Source: Macrolepiota albuminosa (lineage: Eukaryota; Basidiomycota; Agaricomycetes; Agaricales; Agaricaceae). From it: a stretch of DNA of 64,000 nt. Positions within the stretch are counted from its first letter, which is position 1. Each line of letters opens with the position of its first letter. The DNA is taken from the NCBI GenBank assembly GCA_027475525.1, contig JAMWFC010000032.1, positions 1,302,001 to 1,366,000 on the forward strand, given 5' to 3'. A model generated the notes under the pieces. The model was not told the origin of the DNA and searched no databases. It saw only the letters and a list, made by a program, of their open reading frames with translations. A program made the translations under genes and the position numbers. Of the stretch, positions 34,784 to 45,135 are shown piece by piece.

Positions 34784-35044
34784 ACCAAGCAATGAGCCCA
34801 TTCCTCCGGAGTGCCTTCAAAGTTGTCATGCCCAAATTCCGTGAGCAGCACTCTTGTCCGTTGAGCAAAGTCCTCCGGCGTAATCCTGAGTGAGCGGAGT
34901 ACTTTGTCCCGTTGCCGTTCATACTCCTCGAGGCGTCGTTGTTCCATTGGCGAGGGAGGGGTTCGAGCGGGTGGAGCGGCGGCCGGATAGTGATGAGGGG
35001 GGTAGTCAGAGTAGGGGGGTCCTCGGGGTTCTCAGGGTTGGGAA

Positions 35045-35198
35045 ACGGGGCGCTGGTAGCCGTAGTAGGGGGTGGGTGCAAAGGGGCCCTCGCTGGGGGG
35101 GATCGGGCGAGGTCCACTGGGACGGGGCGCTGGTAGCCGTAGTAGGGGGTGGGTGCAAAGGGGCCCTCGCTGGGGGGGATCGGGCGAGGTCCACTGGG
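35045..35198. repeat. 77-bp tandem duplication (likely assembly artefact)
   Basis: 35045-35121 repeated at 35122-35198 in the gag N-terminus. Confidence 0.9.
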
Positions 35199-35500
35199 TA
35201 CTGGTGGGGTCTCCGGCAGGCCCCCGGGGATGCTCCAGTACGAGGGGACCTCCACGGGTCGTGCCATGGCTAAGTTGGACGGAGGGGCCCAGCTGGCTGA
35301 GGGCCCCAGATCATAGAGGGATGGGTCGGGGGCCCAGTGGCGGTGGAGATACGGGGGTTCGTACGGGAGGGGTAGATAGACGGGGCGGGGGGTCTGTGCG
35401 GAGTAATGATCGGGTACCGGGCATCCGTAGGGGTCAGTCTGGTAGCCCATGGGGTAGTAAGTGTGAGTATACGTAGCCATCAAGAATGGTGTAAGGAGGG

Positions 35501-35513
35501 AGTCTTGATATTA
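35501..35513 (-). promoter_or_regulatory. A2 self-priming primer-binding site
   Basis: In element sense TAATATCAAGACT directly follows the 5' LTR. It is the exact reverse complement of AGTCTTGATATTA inside the LTR (35876-35888). No TGG-type tRNA primer site is present. The same pair exists in A0, A1 and A4. This is the arrangement of Tf1/sushi-type self-primed elements. Confidence 0.75.
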
Positions 35514-36254
35514 TGTCAGGTTCCGCTGAGTCGGGGGCTTTCCGGGAAAGCAATCACCCTTACAATGCGGACTTGACCCACGGATACTCGGGTGTCTGGA
35601 ACTCCGGGGCTAGGACTCCGGGGTTCAAGACGTGGACAGGGAAATCCCGGGAGAGGGGACTTAGTCTGGGGGTTTTGGGTGGTGGGTAACTGGGGAGTTC
35701 GGGTGGGGGTCGAGTCGTGAACCGGAGGTTCTAAGACGAGACCAAGTTAGTAAGTTAAAGTCGCGAAGTGCGTACCAGTCTTAGAGCACGCGAATATCCA
35801 AGCGTGCCAGTCAAGCGTGCCAGTCAATGCGTACCAGTCAAATAGAGGGCATGCAACAATCCAAGTAATGCAATGTAATATCAAGACTGGCAAATACAAC
35901 AGGGAACTACGCTATAAGTACTACGGGACCGGGTCTTGGGGTTCCAGAGTGTCTGGGGTGGGTTCCGGGAGTCATTGAGTAGTGGGTAGGGACTGTATAC
36001 CCGGATCGCGTGTGTGGGGCACGCAATCAATTAGCGTGGAGGGGGTTGTGATGCGTGATGTGTGATGGCCAGGAGCGAGTTGCGTGATCCGATCGTTGAT
36101 TGGGGCTGGTGGCGGCTGATGGCGGTCCTTGATGTGCATGATGGCGGTGTCGGCGGTCGTGATGGCGGGGCATGTCCTGTGGGGTCGGAGGGAGGGTCCC
36201 GGATAGTGTTCCAGGGGTGTCCCGGGGTGGGCCCGGAGGGGAGGGGTCGTGACA
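35514..36254 (-). repeat. A2 5' LTR
   Basis: 741 bp, TGTCAGG...TCGTGACA on the plus strand, followed by the ACGAT duplication (36255-36259). Confidence 0.95.
35876..35917 (-). promoter_or_regulatory. A2 LTR core promoter and inferred transcript start
   Basis: TTATAG (35917-35912 in element sense) lies about 25-29 nt upstream of AGTCTTGATATTA, whose first base (35888) would be the RNA 5' end if self-priming is as in Tf1. R-U5 would then be about 375 nt. Confidence 0.55.
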
Positions 36255-36330
36255 ACGATGCCAGTTGGGCTTTCCATCATGAAGACTGATGAGATGCTGT
36301 CGAGGCATGGGCAATTTATAGGACTTGGGC
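36255..36330 (-). pseudogene. B1 antisense accessory gene 2: start codon and promoter
   Basis: The 5' end of the gene interrupted by A2: ATG at 36280/36277 (MESPTGI) and a TATAAAT box about 40 nt upstream, as in B2. Confidence 0.6.
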
Positions 36331-36803
36331 AGTGTTTCAACTAGCGACAGTGTGGGAGGGCACTTCTCAAGGGGCTTGGACCCTGATGCAGACACGAACC
36401 AATAGGATGCGCTTGACTCATTTTTAAGTCGCAGAAAGAGGAAGTTAACCTTTGAGATCTAGCACTTATAGCCACCATTATTAAATAACCACAAGCAATC
36501 AGTGGCACTCTATTTCTTATACATTAAAACTTCTTGCATAAATCGACTTATTTTCTACCGACAATACCTATTTCTTCCTAGGCTGGCACGGTATTGGCTA
36601 TTGGATCATGCTGGTAATAGGGGTTTTCTATGCTATGATGATTTACTGAGCGTTTTCCCTTTTTCTTACTTTGTATTTGATTACTTACAAACTGACAATT
36701 TCGGAACAAAGGGGGGGTGCATTTAATTTTAGCATGGCTACAACAAAGTTACATATCAAAAATTTACAAAGTCCACAAAGTTCGAAGTGCTATGGGCCAG
36801 CGA
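36331..36803. other. B1 spacer between the two antisense genes
   Basis: Non-coding spacer colinear with B2 62046-62586. No extra gene seen. Confidence 0.5.
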
Positions 36804-39800
36804 CTACACATCAGACTTGGAGGGAGTGGGATCACCCAAAAGAAGCAAGTCCCCATCCTGAATGGCATTACTTGCTTGCCACTCAAGCGCATCAGTAATG
36901 TTGTCATGAAGCTCAAGCAGGAGGAGCTCACAGCGTGCTAAGGTGGAAACACAAAGTCGTAGGAGGGTGAGTTTGCTACCAATGATGTCAGTCGCGTCTT
37001 CAACATGGCAAAGTTGTTAGCAGAGATCAGCAGCAGGACAAAGGGGAGTGACGGGATAAGAGAACTCATCCCCAAGCCAAGGGTAGGCGTTGCCAGAAAC
37101 ACGCATGGCGGGGGGAGGAGTCCAGAAGGGATCAAACTTAGCGGAGGTCAGAGAAAAGACAAACCAACTAAGAAATGCTGACTTACTCAAACGGTTATGG
37201 GAGCACGAGGAGTCCATTCATGGCGCTCATCGCCTGGGGACATAGCCCTAGCAGAGGAAAGGTGGATGCCATAGGAGGGCAAGTACCTCCAGCGGCGATG
37301 GCGCTCCCTCTGAGCCACTAAGGTCTCTTTGGACTCAGGTGTGATGGAGGACTCGTGAGTAGTGAGGAAGAAAGAGAGGCTACAAGGAGGAATAAGAAAC
37401 AGGGTAATGGGAAGAGCAACGGGGGAGGCGCTAGCCATGACAGGCTCAGGAACAGAAGTAGCACCGGCAACAGACATCATGACATCTTCAGTGGGAGGGA
37501 TATTCACGACGGCAGGAAGTGAAGGAGTAGGGGACCTGGCAACAAAAAGGTTAGTGTGACTGAAAAAGAAAACACAAGGACTACGCACCAATTACCACTA
37601 GAGCCGCTCTGATAAGGGTTAGCAGCGATAGGAGGAGTAAGGCAAAGCAGAAGAGCACGTACTGCCAACAGCACATTGGTGTCAACTATAGGCCCAGCCT
37701 CATCGTCATCCTTGCCCTCAGCATCCCTCTTGGTATCCTTGCCTTCATCAGTAGACAACTCAGTAGAAGACAAGACCATGGGAGTAGCAGGCGCTAGCTC
37801 CCGGCGCTTACCGGGACTCTTGCTAGGAGAGGCAACAACGGGCTTACGCTTTGAAGGGACAGGACAATGAGGAGAGCAGGCAAAGGGGGCCGCCACGGTG
37901 GTGCCATCTTGGGTGATGGGAAGCACTAGGCTTGCAGCGCTAATCACAGTGGGCTGATGAGTAGCAGCCAGATTGTGTTGCTGCAGCACAAAGGCCTGGG
38001 CATTACGAACTAAGACTGCACGCTCGTAATTTTGTTGCATGATAGCATCTCTACTGCTGTAGTACTTGGTGTGAGTATTACTGATAGTTCTGGGGCTTGC
38101 TGGTGTAGAGTATGACTCTTCAATCCACACTGACTTGATGATAAACTTGATGTATTAATGTTTTGAGTTGCAAACCCTAATCTTCTGGAATGCAGAGGGT
38201 TCTCAACAAACTCCAGCCTAAGCAATTCACTCCCTGGGAATCACCGAGCCTTTGCCTATCAATTGCCTGTCTATTCTCTACTAAACTTGGGCTATTTATA
38301 CTGTTTTTCTGGTGCACAGACCACTATCTACACATGACCCTTTGTTGTAAACTCCCCAACCTCCGAAACATGTTTGATAGTCCAATTTCCCTTTTGAGAG
38401 GCCTGTTTTGGTGCTACCAGTTCCACCATTCAACTTCCTGATCCATCATTCTTCCGGATGTCTCTGATTGCCACTTCCTCATTTGCTTTTGATCCATCAT
38501 TCTTCCGGATGTCTCTGATTGCCACTTCCCCATTTGCTTGAGCTCCATTTAGCACGTGCTTCCCTGCATTCCATGCTTCTTTTCTTTCCCCTTCCTGTTG
38601 TGTCATTGTCAGATCTGATCTTTGATCCAGATCACTACAATTTGATCCCATTTTGTCACTCCTGCCAGCTTCCATGCTTCCTCTCCCCATTACAGTAGTC
38701 GGACTATTGTTGAGCTGATAGTTTGAGCTGGTCCCTGCCTATTGCTCTGTACATTTCTGTGTATTTATTGGGATGTTTTGGAGATATATTTTTGTTGAGA
38801 CTGCTACCAGGAGGCTTACAGTTTTCAGCCCATGATTAAATGTTTATTTTGACTTCTGGTGCATGGTGTGTCCCTGACTGCTGGTACAGCATCGTATCAC
38901 TGCATTCACAAGTACAAATCCTATTGAAGGCACAACCCCATTTCCACGCATTGCAGTGGTAGCAGGAAAGAAAGGCGGTAGGAAACCAGCAACCCTCAGG
39001 ATCGTTCTCAGACCAACATTTATCGCACTGAGAAAGAAGTTAGCAACATCATCAACCTATCAGGGACGAACAAGCACTTACTACGCCAATCTTTGCCCTA
39101 AAAGCGCGACGCTCCATGGGTGCCACCGTAACCTTCTTCTTAGCACCAAGTACTTAGACACTAGCTGGGAGGCCGGTATCAATAACGGTAGTATTGCAAC
39201 AAAGGCGTAACAAATCATGAAGCTCTGTGTCAGTAAACATAGTCTAGTTGGGCACTTAAGGAGGGCCCGATCAGGTGCTAGAGCCTAGCAATCTTAAAAG
39301 GAAACACTTATGACATACAAAGGGGCAACACGAGCAGGGAGATTGATCTGGGAAGCAAAGTTAGTAGAAGAACTAGAGGCAGGTAAACAAGGATGCACAG
39401 TACATTTAGGAGGGCTAGCGAGAGCAGGGGGCATGCAATTAATAACAACAGCAAAGTTACAGGGGGGAAGGCAAGAAATAGTATGGGTGGGTCTGGGCCG
39501 GGGCTCACTAGCAGTAATGGCAATCTGTTTGATGGCCAAATGAGGAGGCGCAGTACAAGTGGGAGAAGCGATGATGGGCGCAGTATGAGTGGGAGAAGCA
39601 TTGCCACAAAAAGGACTACCAAGAACGGGAGGAGGTGGAACAGAGACAGGAGCAGCAGGAGTGGCCAGATCGGAGGGAATGGTAGAGGCCGATGGAGCAC
39701 TAGAGAGACTGGTGATGGTGGGCGACATAGCAACCGACTATTCAGGGTTAATATTGGAAACGTGAGGAAGAAGAGGAGAAACTTACTTTGCCAACTCTCG

Positions 39801-40159
39801 GTACTAGCCAGCAGGGCGTTGATCTCATCGGACAGAGAAGGAGCCTAATATGGGCACTGAACTTTAGTGCCACAAATCCAAAATCAAATCTAAAAACTTA
39901 CAAACAAGTCTGCAAATGGTCATAACCAATCAGCACCCTCATATTTGCAGTACCGAGCCATGCACCATTTACGAACCTCAACGCCCCGTGCCCAGGAACT
40001 GTCAGAGCCATGGACCACGAGCCACTGCTGATAGAGCTGCATAATTCCAGGGACAGTTTGTGGCACATCGGCAGGCCCGACAGACTTAGCACGATCAAAT
40101 AAATAGGAGGCCTTAGCCAGGAAATTGCAGAGAGCAGAGGCATCAAAAGGAGTAGACAT
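36804..40159 (-). pseudogene. B1 antisense accessory gene 1 (Cys6 cluster), interrupted
   Basis: Start ATG 40159, stop TAG 36804-36806. The first exon (MSTPFDASALCNFLAKAS...) ends near 39902 at TTT|GTAAGT but has TGA where CGA is expected. Further exons are APSLSDEINALLASTESWQ, a Ser/Pro-rich exon (39294-39728) and an exon with KKKVTVAPMERRAFRAKIGV. Then comes an intron (GTAAGT...TTGCTAAC...CTCAG) and the Cys6 exon at about 39065-38935 (CDKC, GC, SCYHC, GC: CX2CX8CX8CX2CX6C). A solo LTR (38058-38899) disrupts the gene right after. The rest (basic SPGKRREL, acidic DEGKDTKRDAEGKDDDE, helical C-terminus) matches B2. It carries both a frame problem and an in-frame TAA, so it is non-functional here, but the structure complements the truncated B2 copy. 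Confidence 0.65.
38058..38899 (+). repeat. solo LTR (unrelated family E) in B1 gene 1
   Basis: 842-bp insertion absent from B2 at the same site (63835), flanked by CTGC on both sides (38054-38057, 38900-38903; or ACTGC as 5 bp if the end is one base shorter). It begins TGTAGTACTTGG and ends CGTATCA, contains no coding sequence, and has an internal imperfect 51-bp tandem repeat (38440-38545). A TTTATACTG motif at about 38293 could be its TATA box. Strand is arbitrary because the family is not identified. Confidence 0.65.
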
Positions 40160-40209
40160 GTTGGAAAGATGGGAAGAAAAACACAAGAAGGTGAAGTGCT
40201 GAAAACGAC

Positions 40210-40216
40210 TTTTATA
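40210..40216 (-). promoter_or_regulatory. TATA box of B1 antisense gene 1
   Basis: TATAAAA on the minus strand, about 50 nt upstream of the ATG at 40159 and about 90 nt inside the 3' LTR. Confidence 0.6.
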
Positions 40217-40291
40217 AGGTGCTGGCAGCATCATATGGGCTGTAGTGCAGTCAAATTAATGACGGCGTTTGACTGAGGACAGTCAATTTTT

Positions 40292-40305
40292 CAGTTGGGG
40301 GGAGA
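40292..40305 (+). promoter_or_regulatory. B1 polypurine tract
   Basis: CAGTTGGGGGGAGA immediately before the 3' LTR. Confidence 0.8.
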
Positions 40306-41326
40306 TGATAGGCTTCTACTCAGACTGAGCACATCAAGGGACATTATAGGCCAACCAACACTTGACGTACTAAAGACTCTAGCGACCAGTTGGGAATATA
40401 GAGCAGCCCTAGCTCTGGCAACCTACTACAGGACTTAGCCATTTACCCTAACTGCTAGCTACCAGGCCTTTAGCACACTCCATTCACCTATCCCAAGGAC
40501 AAAGGAGGCTCAGAACGTATAGCGCTAACATGACGGCAGGAGAGGACTCTAACTAAACCCCGATCACTTCCAGAAGGAGCCAGCAGCAGGCACTGCCATT
40601 TGACAAGGCACTTCAATCAGAAGTCTAAAAGGATCAATGACGACGGCACTGGATATACTTAAATCCAACATCTGGACCTGTCAGGAACTGGTACAATGAG
40701 TAGCGCTGACATTAGCGCTCATGGCGTCTGTCAAGGATTTTCTGACCATACCCCAAAACAGCCTGGCAAATCGGAGTTATAGTAAAAGTGAGCAGACTCA
40801 CACAATTTTAAGTCAATATAGAGTCGCCGCTGGTCGCCGTGGGTCATAACGCCGTTGGTTGCCATCATCCATGTGCAAAAGGTTGCCATTGACAGGTCGC
40901 TGTTAGAGGAAACCATGAGGAGAGGTGCTAGGAGGTAGCGCCGCAGATGGACTTTTATCTTGGCAAACACGGTAGCGCATAGTATATAAAATAGCTACTT
41001 TACATGTATATAACAACAAATTGTAACCTCTTGAGCACACAGTTACACTTAGTGTTCAAATCGCGCTAGCTTTCTTTGACTTCGCCACTAAGTCAGGCGC
41101 TAGCCTCATCTATCTTGTCTTCATTGTTTACGGTGCCACCTACGGGCACAATACGCTGCGATACTCGTAGCCCCTGAAGCACTATAATTTAGCGCATCAT
41201 TTTATCACCTCCGCTCAAGCACACCGGGACCCTGTCAGGACTCCTCACAACTATGCATGCCAAGCGCTGGAGACGGCGTTGTACTGCATATACGTCCAGC
41301 GCACCCAACCACAGTTGGTGTCATCA
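40306..41326 (+). repeat. B1 3' LTR
   Basis: 1021 bp, TGATAGGCTTCTACTCAG to GGTGTCATCA, homologous to 11231-12304 and 52851-53919. It is followed by GCGA (41327-41330), matching the GCGG/GCGA flank of other B insertions, then family A4 gag. Confidence 0.9.
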
Positions 41327-41686
41327 GCGAAGTTCTCTGGTGAGATCCTGAGTGAGTGGAGCACTTTGTCCTGCTGCCGTTCATACTCCTCAAGGCGTCG
41401 TCGTCCCATTGGCGAGGGGGGGGTCTGAGCGGGTGGGGCGGCAGCTGGGTAGTGTCAAGGGGGGTAGTCGTAGTTGGAGGGTGCATGGGGTTGGGGGGCA
41501 GGGCATTGGTAACTGTAATAGGGGGTGGGTGCAAAGGGACCCTTGCTGAGAGAAATTGAGCAAGGTCTACGGGAGAGGTGGGTAAACGGGGCGGGGGGTC
41601 TGTGCAGAGTAGTGGTTGGGGACCAGATGTTCATAAGGGTCGGTCTGGTAGCCTGTGGGGTAATAGGTGTGAGTATACGTAGCCAT
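41327..41686 (-). pseudogene. family A4 gag N-terminal stub
   Basis: Minus-strand match to the first part of A gag, starting at ATG 41686. It is cut on its left by the B1 3' LTR and carries a deletion relative to A2 near 41565. Confidence 0.8.
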
Positions 41687-41719
41687 CAAGAATGGTGTAA
41701 GGAGAGAGTCTTGATATTA

Positions 41720-42501
41720 TGTCAGGTTCTGCTGAGTTGGGGGCTTTCTGAGAAAGCAATGCCCTTACAAGGTGGACTTGATCTACGGATACTTGGGTGT
41801 CTGGAACTCCAGGGCTAGGACTCTGGGGTTCAATATGCGGACAAGGGGTAGTCTCAGAGAAGAGAACTTGGTCCAGGGGTTTTGAGTTTTAGAGGCTGAG
41901 GATTGGGAGGTGGTCAAGTTGGGAACTGAGGGTTCTAAGACAAGACCGGATTAACAAATTGCAAGTTGCAAAGTGCATACCAAACTTAGAGCATGTGGTT
42001 GTTCAAGCGTGCCAGTCGAAGCATGCCAGTCAGCGTGTACCAATCAAGCAGAGGGCACACAACAATTCAAGTTAATATCAAGACTAGCGAATACAACGGG
42101 GAGTTACACTATAAGTACTATGGGACCAGGTCCAGGTCTCTGGGGTTCCGGGGTGTCTGGGATAAGTTCTGGGGGGCATTGAGTAGTGGGAGGGAGACTG
42201 TACACTGGGATTGTACATGTGGGGCATGCGATCAATTGGCGCAGAGGGAGCCGTGATGCGTGATGCGTGATGGCCCAGAAGCGGTTGGCGTGATCTGGTT
42301 GTTGATTGGGGTTGATGGCAGTATATCCTGGGTGCATGATGCGGGGTTGCCAGGGGGTGCCAGGTGATGGCAGTCCTTGATGCGTGTGATGGTGGTGTCG
42401 GTAGTTGTGATGGCAGGACGCATTCTGTGGGGTTGGAGGGAGGGTCCAGATGGGGTTCCAGGGGTGTCCCGGAGTGGGTCCGGAGGGGAGGGGTCGTGAC
42501 A
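41720..42501 (-). repeat. A4 5' LTR
   Basis: 782 bp, TGTCAGGTTCTGCTGAG...GGTCGTGACA, with AGTCTTGATATTA (41707-41719) at its inner edge and the matching 13-mer inside it near 42074. It is followed by TACAA in Copia sequence, a possible half target duplication. Confidence 0.9.
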
Positions 42502-42796
42502 TACAAGTTGGATGCTAATGGCAACATTATATGTGGCAAAGAAAAGGCTTGCTTAGTTGCTCAAGGTTTTAGTCAACATCCTGAAGACTATGGTCCCACA
42601 TATGTGCCAGTTGCAAAAATGACTAGTATACAGGTTATGCTTGCATATGCAGCCCAAAATGATCTGGACCTTTTTACTTTTGATGTTAAGACAGCTTTTT
42701 TAAATGCACAATTTTCTCACAAAGTATACTGCAAGCAAATTCCAGGTTTTTCAGAAGCAAATCCTCCAGCTTCATATAGGTTGCTCTGAGCATTAT
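42502..42796 (+). pseudogene. Ty1/Copia reverse transcriptase fragment
   Basis: Encodes YKLDANGNI, ACLVAQGFSQ, YVPVAKMTSIQ, FDVKTAFLNAQF and CKQIPGF, the conserved N-terminal part of Copia RT. It ends ...RLL-TGA-AL, where other Copia RTs read RLLRALYGL, so the stop is a CGA-to-TGA change. It is cut on the left by A4 and on the right by element C, before the RT YxDD motif. Whether it belongs to the same element as D is not shown. Confidence 0.8.
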
Positions 42797-43031
42797 TGTA
42801 GCGTAGTCCGCTATGTGGCGTTGGCCACATAGCTTTACTTACCTTACAGTAGATACTATTATATTATATTTATTATAATATAATATTAATTTACATTATT
42901 ATATAAATTAGTTTACCAGCTGCTTACAAAGCAGCTTATTTTGTGTTGATACTACATAGTCAATAGACCGGACTGGTCTGATTCTGTGCAGTGTGAACCT
43001 AAGCTCTCACAATCTCTGTAACTTCGTTACA
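42797..43031 (+). repeat. element C 5' LTR (inferred)
   Basis: Starts TGTAGCG exactly where Copia RT homology stops and is inferred to end CGTTACA at 43031, giving near-inverted ends. T7 plus GAATCCGCCAGCTAGG follows, a possible degraded tRNA primer site in the same position as the B-family site. Contains GCTATGTGG/CCACATAGC (9-bp stem, about 42812-42835) and AGCTGCTT/AAGCAGCT. A second LTR is lacking, so the 3' boundary is tentative. Confidence 0.5.
42855..42912. repeat. A/T-only-like stretch in element C LTR
   Basis: Nearly pure A/T run of about 58 nt with several TATAAT/ATTATA palindromes. Probably the TATA-containing core of the LTR promoter. Confidence 0.5.
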
Positions 43032-44981
43032 TTTTTTTGAATCCGCCAGCTAGGATCTATTGCCTAGCATCCGACGTCAGTCGTTGAGTTCGTTGACAGA
43101 ACTCTATCAGCTTCTCGAGCTTCTTGCACAGCCACACCGTGCAAATTTCAAACAGGGGATCGATGAGTAATCCCATACCTGCAGCGCCCACTGACGGCGG
43201 GCAAAATGCCCACAACCTACGGGGAGACCCAGCAGACACCCAGGACGCGTCAGCGTCCAATGCGGGTCAGGTAAGACCCAAGGCTCGAGACCGAGGTCAG
43301 AGTACCGACCTGGCCAGGAATGAGAGCGAGGCCCAGAGAGCTGAAAGCTCACAGCAGGACGGTCCGCAACGCCTCCAAGACAAGATGCCCGGGGGATTAA
43401 CGCCCCCAGTTACGCAGTTGCCAGGAGGACCGCAACGGTCTAGCCGATTGGCTTCCAAAGGACCCCCGCAGGACGGCCGACAGTCAACCGGCGCCTATGG
43501 TGCCCCAGGAGACGCCGAGTCGTCAGTACGGACTGGGAGAACCCTCCCTGCAAGCCGGAGCAGTGGGACCAGGCGGTCCACAGCGGGTCCAATGCCTTCT
43601 AAAGTAGCGGAAGCCCGCTTAGAAGAGGTACCAGAGGAGGCTGCAAGGCCTGAAGGATACTGCGCGGAAAATCGATTTCCATGCACACCAGCAGTGGAGG
43701 AAGCTCCGGAGGTTGTAGAGCTTCCAGAGGAGGTGATGGAGTCGTCAAGTGACGACGACGTCGGAGCAGAGGAACAGCGGCTGAAAACCGCGTACACCGT
43801 GCGCTTGCGGGTGTTCTGGGACTTGCACCCAGAGGTGATGAAATACACCACCCAAGCGCGACTTGAGCGCTACGCGTCAGCCCATATAGTAGCACTTAGG
43901 TGACAAGGGCACAAAGTGCCCAATGTATTCAGTACAAAATATACTGATTTGATGGTGAGAGTGCTCACTATGGAGCTGCAAATGTATGTGCAGCGTAAGG
44001 CCACACGGCAATCGGGGGTCTCGACCCCCTGGAGCCACACGTCAGAGGAATGCTCAGCACGACGCAATCAAGACGTCGGAATTGAGCTAGTGGAGGCACT
44101 AGCATGGGCGCAAGAAGTGCCTGAAGTAAGACCGGTGAGTACTTTTTATACTCCAGCAGGACAAGGGTGGTGTGAGGAGCCCCCGCACATGCGTAACCAT
44201 GACCGTAGGACAGATATGTCAGGTCCGGATGGGCACGATAGCACTGTGCTCAAAGTGGAAAGCGAGGCATCCGTGATGCCGCGCGTGCCCATGGCCAAAA
44301 CGTTGAGCGACAGAGTCGCGTATCAACGTATGCGCAATGGCGACCTCAGGACGAAGGGACAGTCCCTTATCGACGATCAGGGCATCGTATTCGAGGGCAC
44401 TAAGCCCATTGACAAGATGCGTCGTCAATTTGTCATGCAGGGTCAGGAGAATCAAGCTTCTCCAGGTCCAGGGCGGCGCAACGATCATGATCGAGGAGAC
44501 TTCCTCAATCGAGATGGTGCCACGAGACGTGATGTCCCTGGTAACGGCCAGGATGACGGCCCTAGGTCGATTCCTCGAGACGAGGGCAATTATGCCCACA
44601 GTCGAGGAGGCTCGGGACGTCCCCCGCAAGGTGGACGGGGGAAGTCACTTCCCCATGCCGCTGATTTGGCGACTAGATCCCCGGGTCAGCGGGAAGCCAT
44701 TCGAATGCATCGTGAAGCCATGCACGATCGCCTGCATCGAGTAGTCGATGATGCCCTGGGCGTAACCTTACAGTTACCAGACGGAGTAAAGCTGCATAAG
44801 GCAGACAGTAGGCACATTTGCGCCTATACAGGCACATCCAAGTTCAGCGACCTGGAAGATTGGGCGATGGATGTATGCACCCATCTTGCCATGTGCTTAT
44901 ACGGAGGTGACCGTATGGAACAAGAACGAATCTTCGTTCTGCCTGAGTTCTTGGCCGGAGAGGCCATGGGTTGGTTTCGAT

Positions 44982-45135
44982 GGGCAGTACTGCACGTCAA
45001 TCGTGTCCAATATGACTGGACATTTAAAGGAGTCCTTACAGGACTGTACGATCGATTCGGGCAGTACTGCACGTCAATCGTGTCCAATATGACTGGACAT
45101 TTAAAGGAGTCCTTACAGGACTGTACGATCGATTC
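44982..45135. repeat. 77-bp tandem duplication (likely assembly artefact)
   Basis: 44982-45058 repeated exactly at 45059-45135. Removing one copy restores the gag frame. Confidence 0.92.

Larger units (their letters stand above)
31711..35480 (-). pseudogene. A2 gag and protease 1
   Basis: Start ATG at 35480, only about 20 nt after the PBS. Order: Tyr/Pro-rich N-terminus (MATYTHTYYPMGYQTDPYG), helical segment (RLEEYERQRDKVLRSLRIT), Pro-rich linker (33800-34200), capsid-like domain 32832-33431 (WQAFVDEFSKKFGIYDTVAEA), CCHC knuckle (CILCGEKDHFISEC), and protease 1 (LVDSGATDNFIDEAWS near 32100; LGLPWLRDTNPRIDWR near 31850). It is broken by seven 77-bp duplications that look artefactual and by several genuine stops (for example near 34279 and 34533, both TGA). 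Gag packages element RNA; PR1 is one of two retropepsin domains. The capsid-like region is separated from the N-terminal block by an unusually long Pro-rich stretch. Confidence 0.85.
24797..36254 (-). mobile_element. family A chromodomain Ty3/Gypsy element A2 (best-preserved copy)
   Basis: 11,458-bp complete element, minus sense, flanked by ACGAT (24792-24796, 36255-36259). The homologous unoccupied site is present in B2 at about 61958-61972. Order in element sense: 5' LTR (36254-35514), PBS, gag-PR1, UGA, PR2-RT-RH-IN-chromodomain, antisense accessory gene, PPT, 3' LTR (25551-24797). LTRs are about 95% identical by eye. Ten 77-bp tandem duplications interrupt it and appear artefactual. Genuine damage includes TGA at 29634-29636 and 29478-29480 and a small frameshifting deletion near 28950. 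Confidence 0.95.

Noticed and set aside
27519..35198. 77-bp duplications as a biological duplication mechanism
   Set aside because: Identical offset in unrelated elements and positions, mostly exact copies, frame restoration on removal, and concentration in younger repeats all point to assembly overlap.
38440..38545. Another member of the 77-bp duplication set
   Set aside because: The offset is 51 bp and the copies differ by substitution; it is a natural repeat within the solo LTR.
42502..42796. The 3' part of Copia D, displaced by all intervening insertions
   Set aside because: Possible but unsupported: integrase is missing and no shared junction or TSD connects it to 5065.
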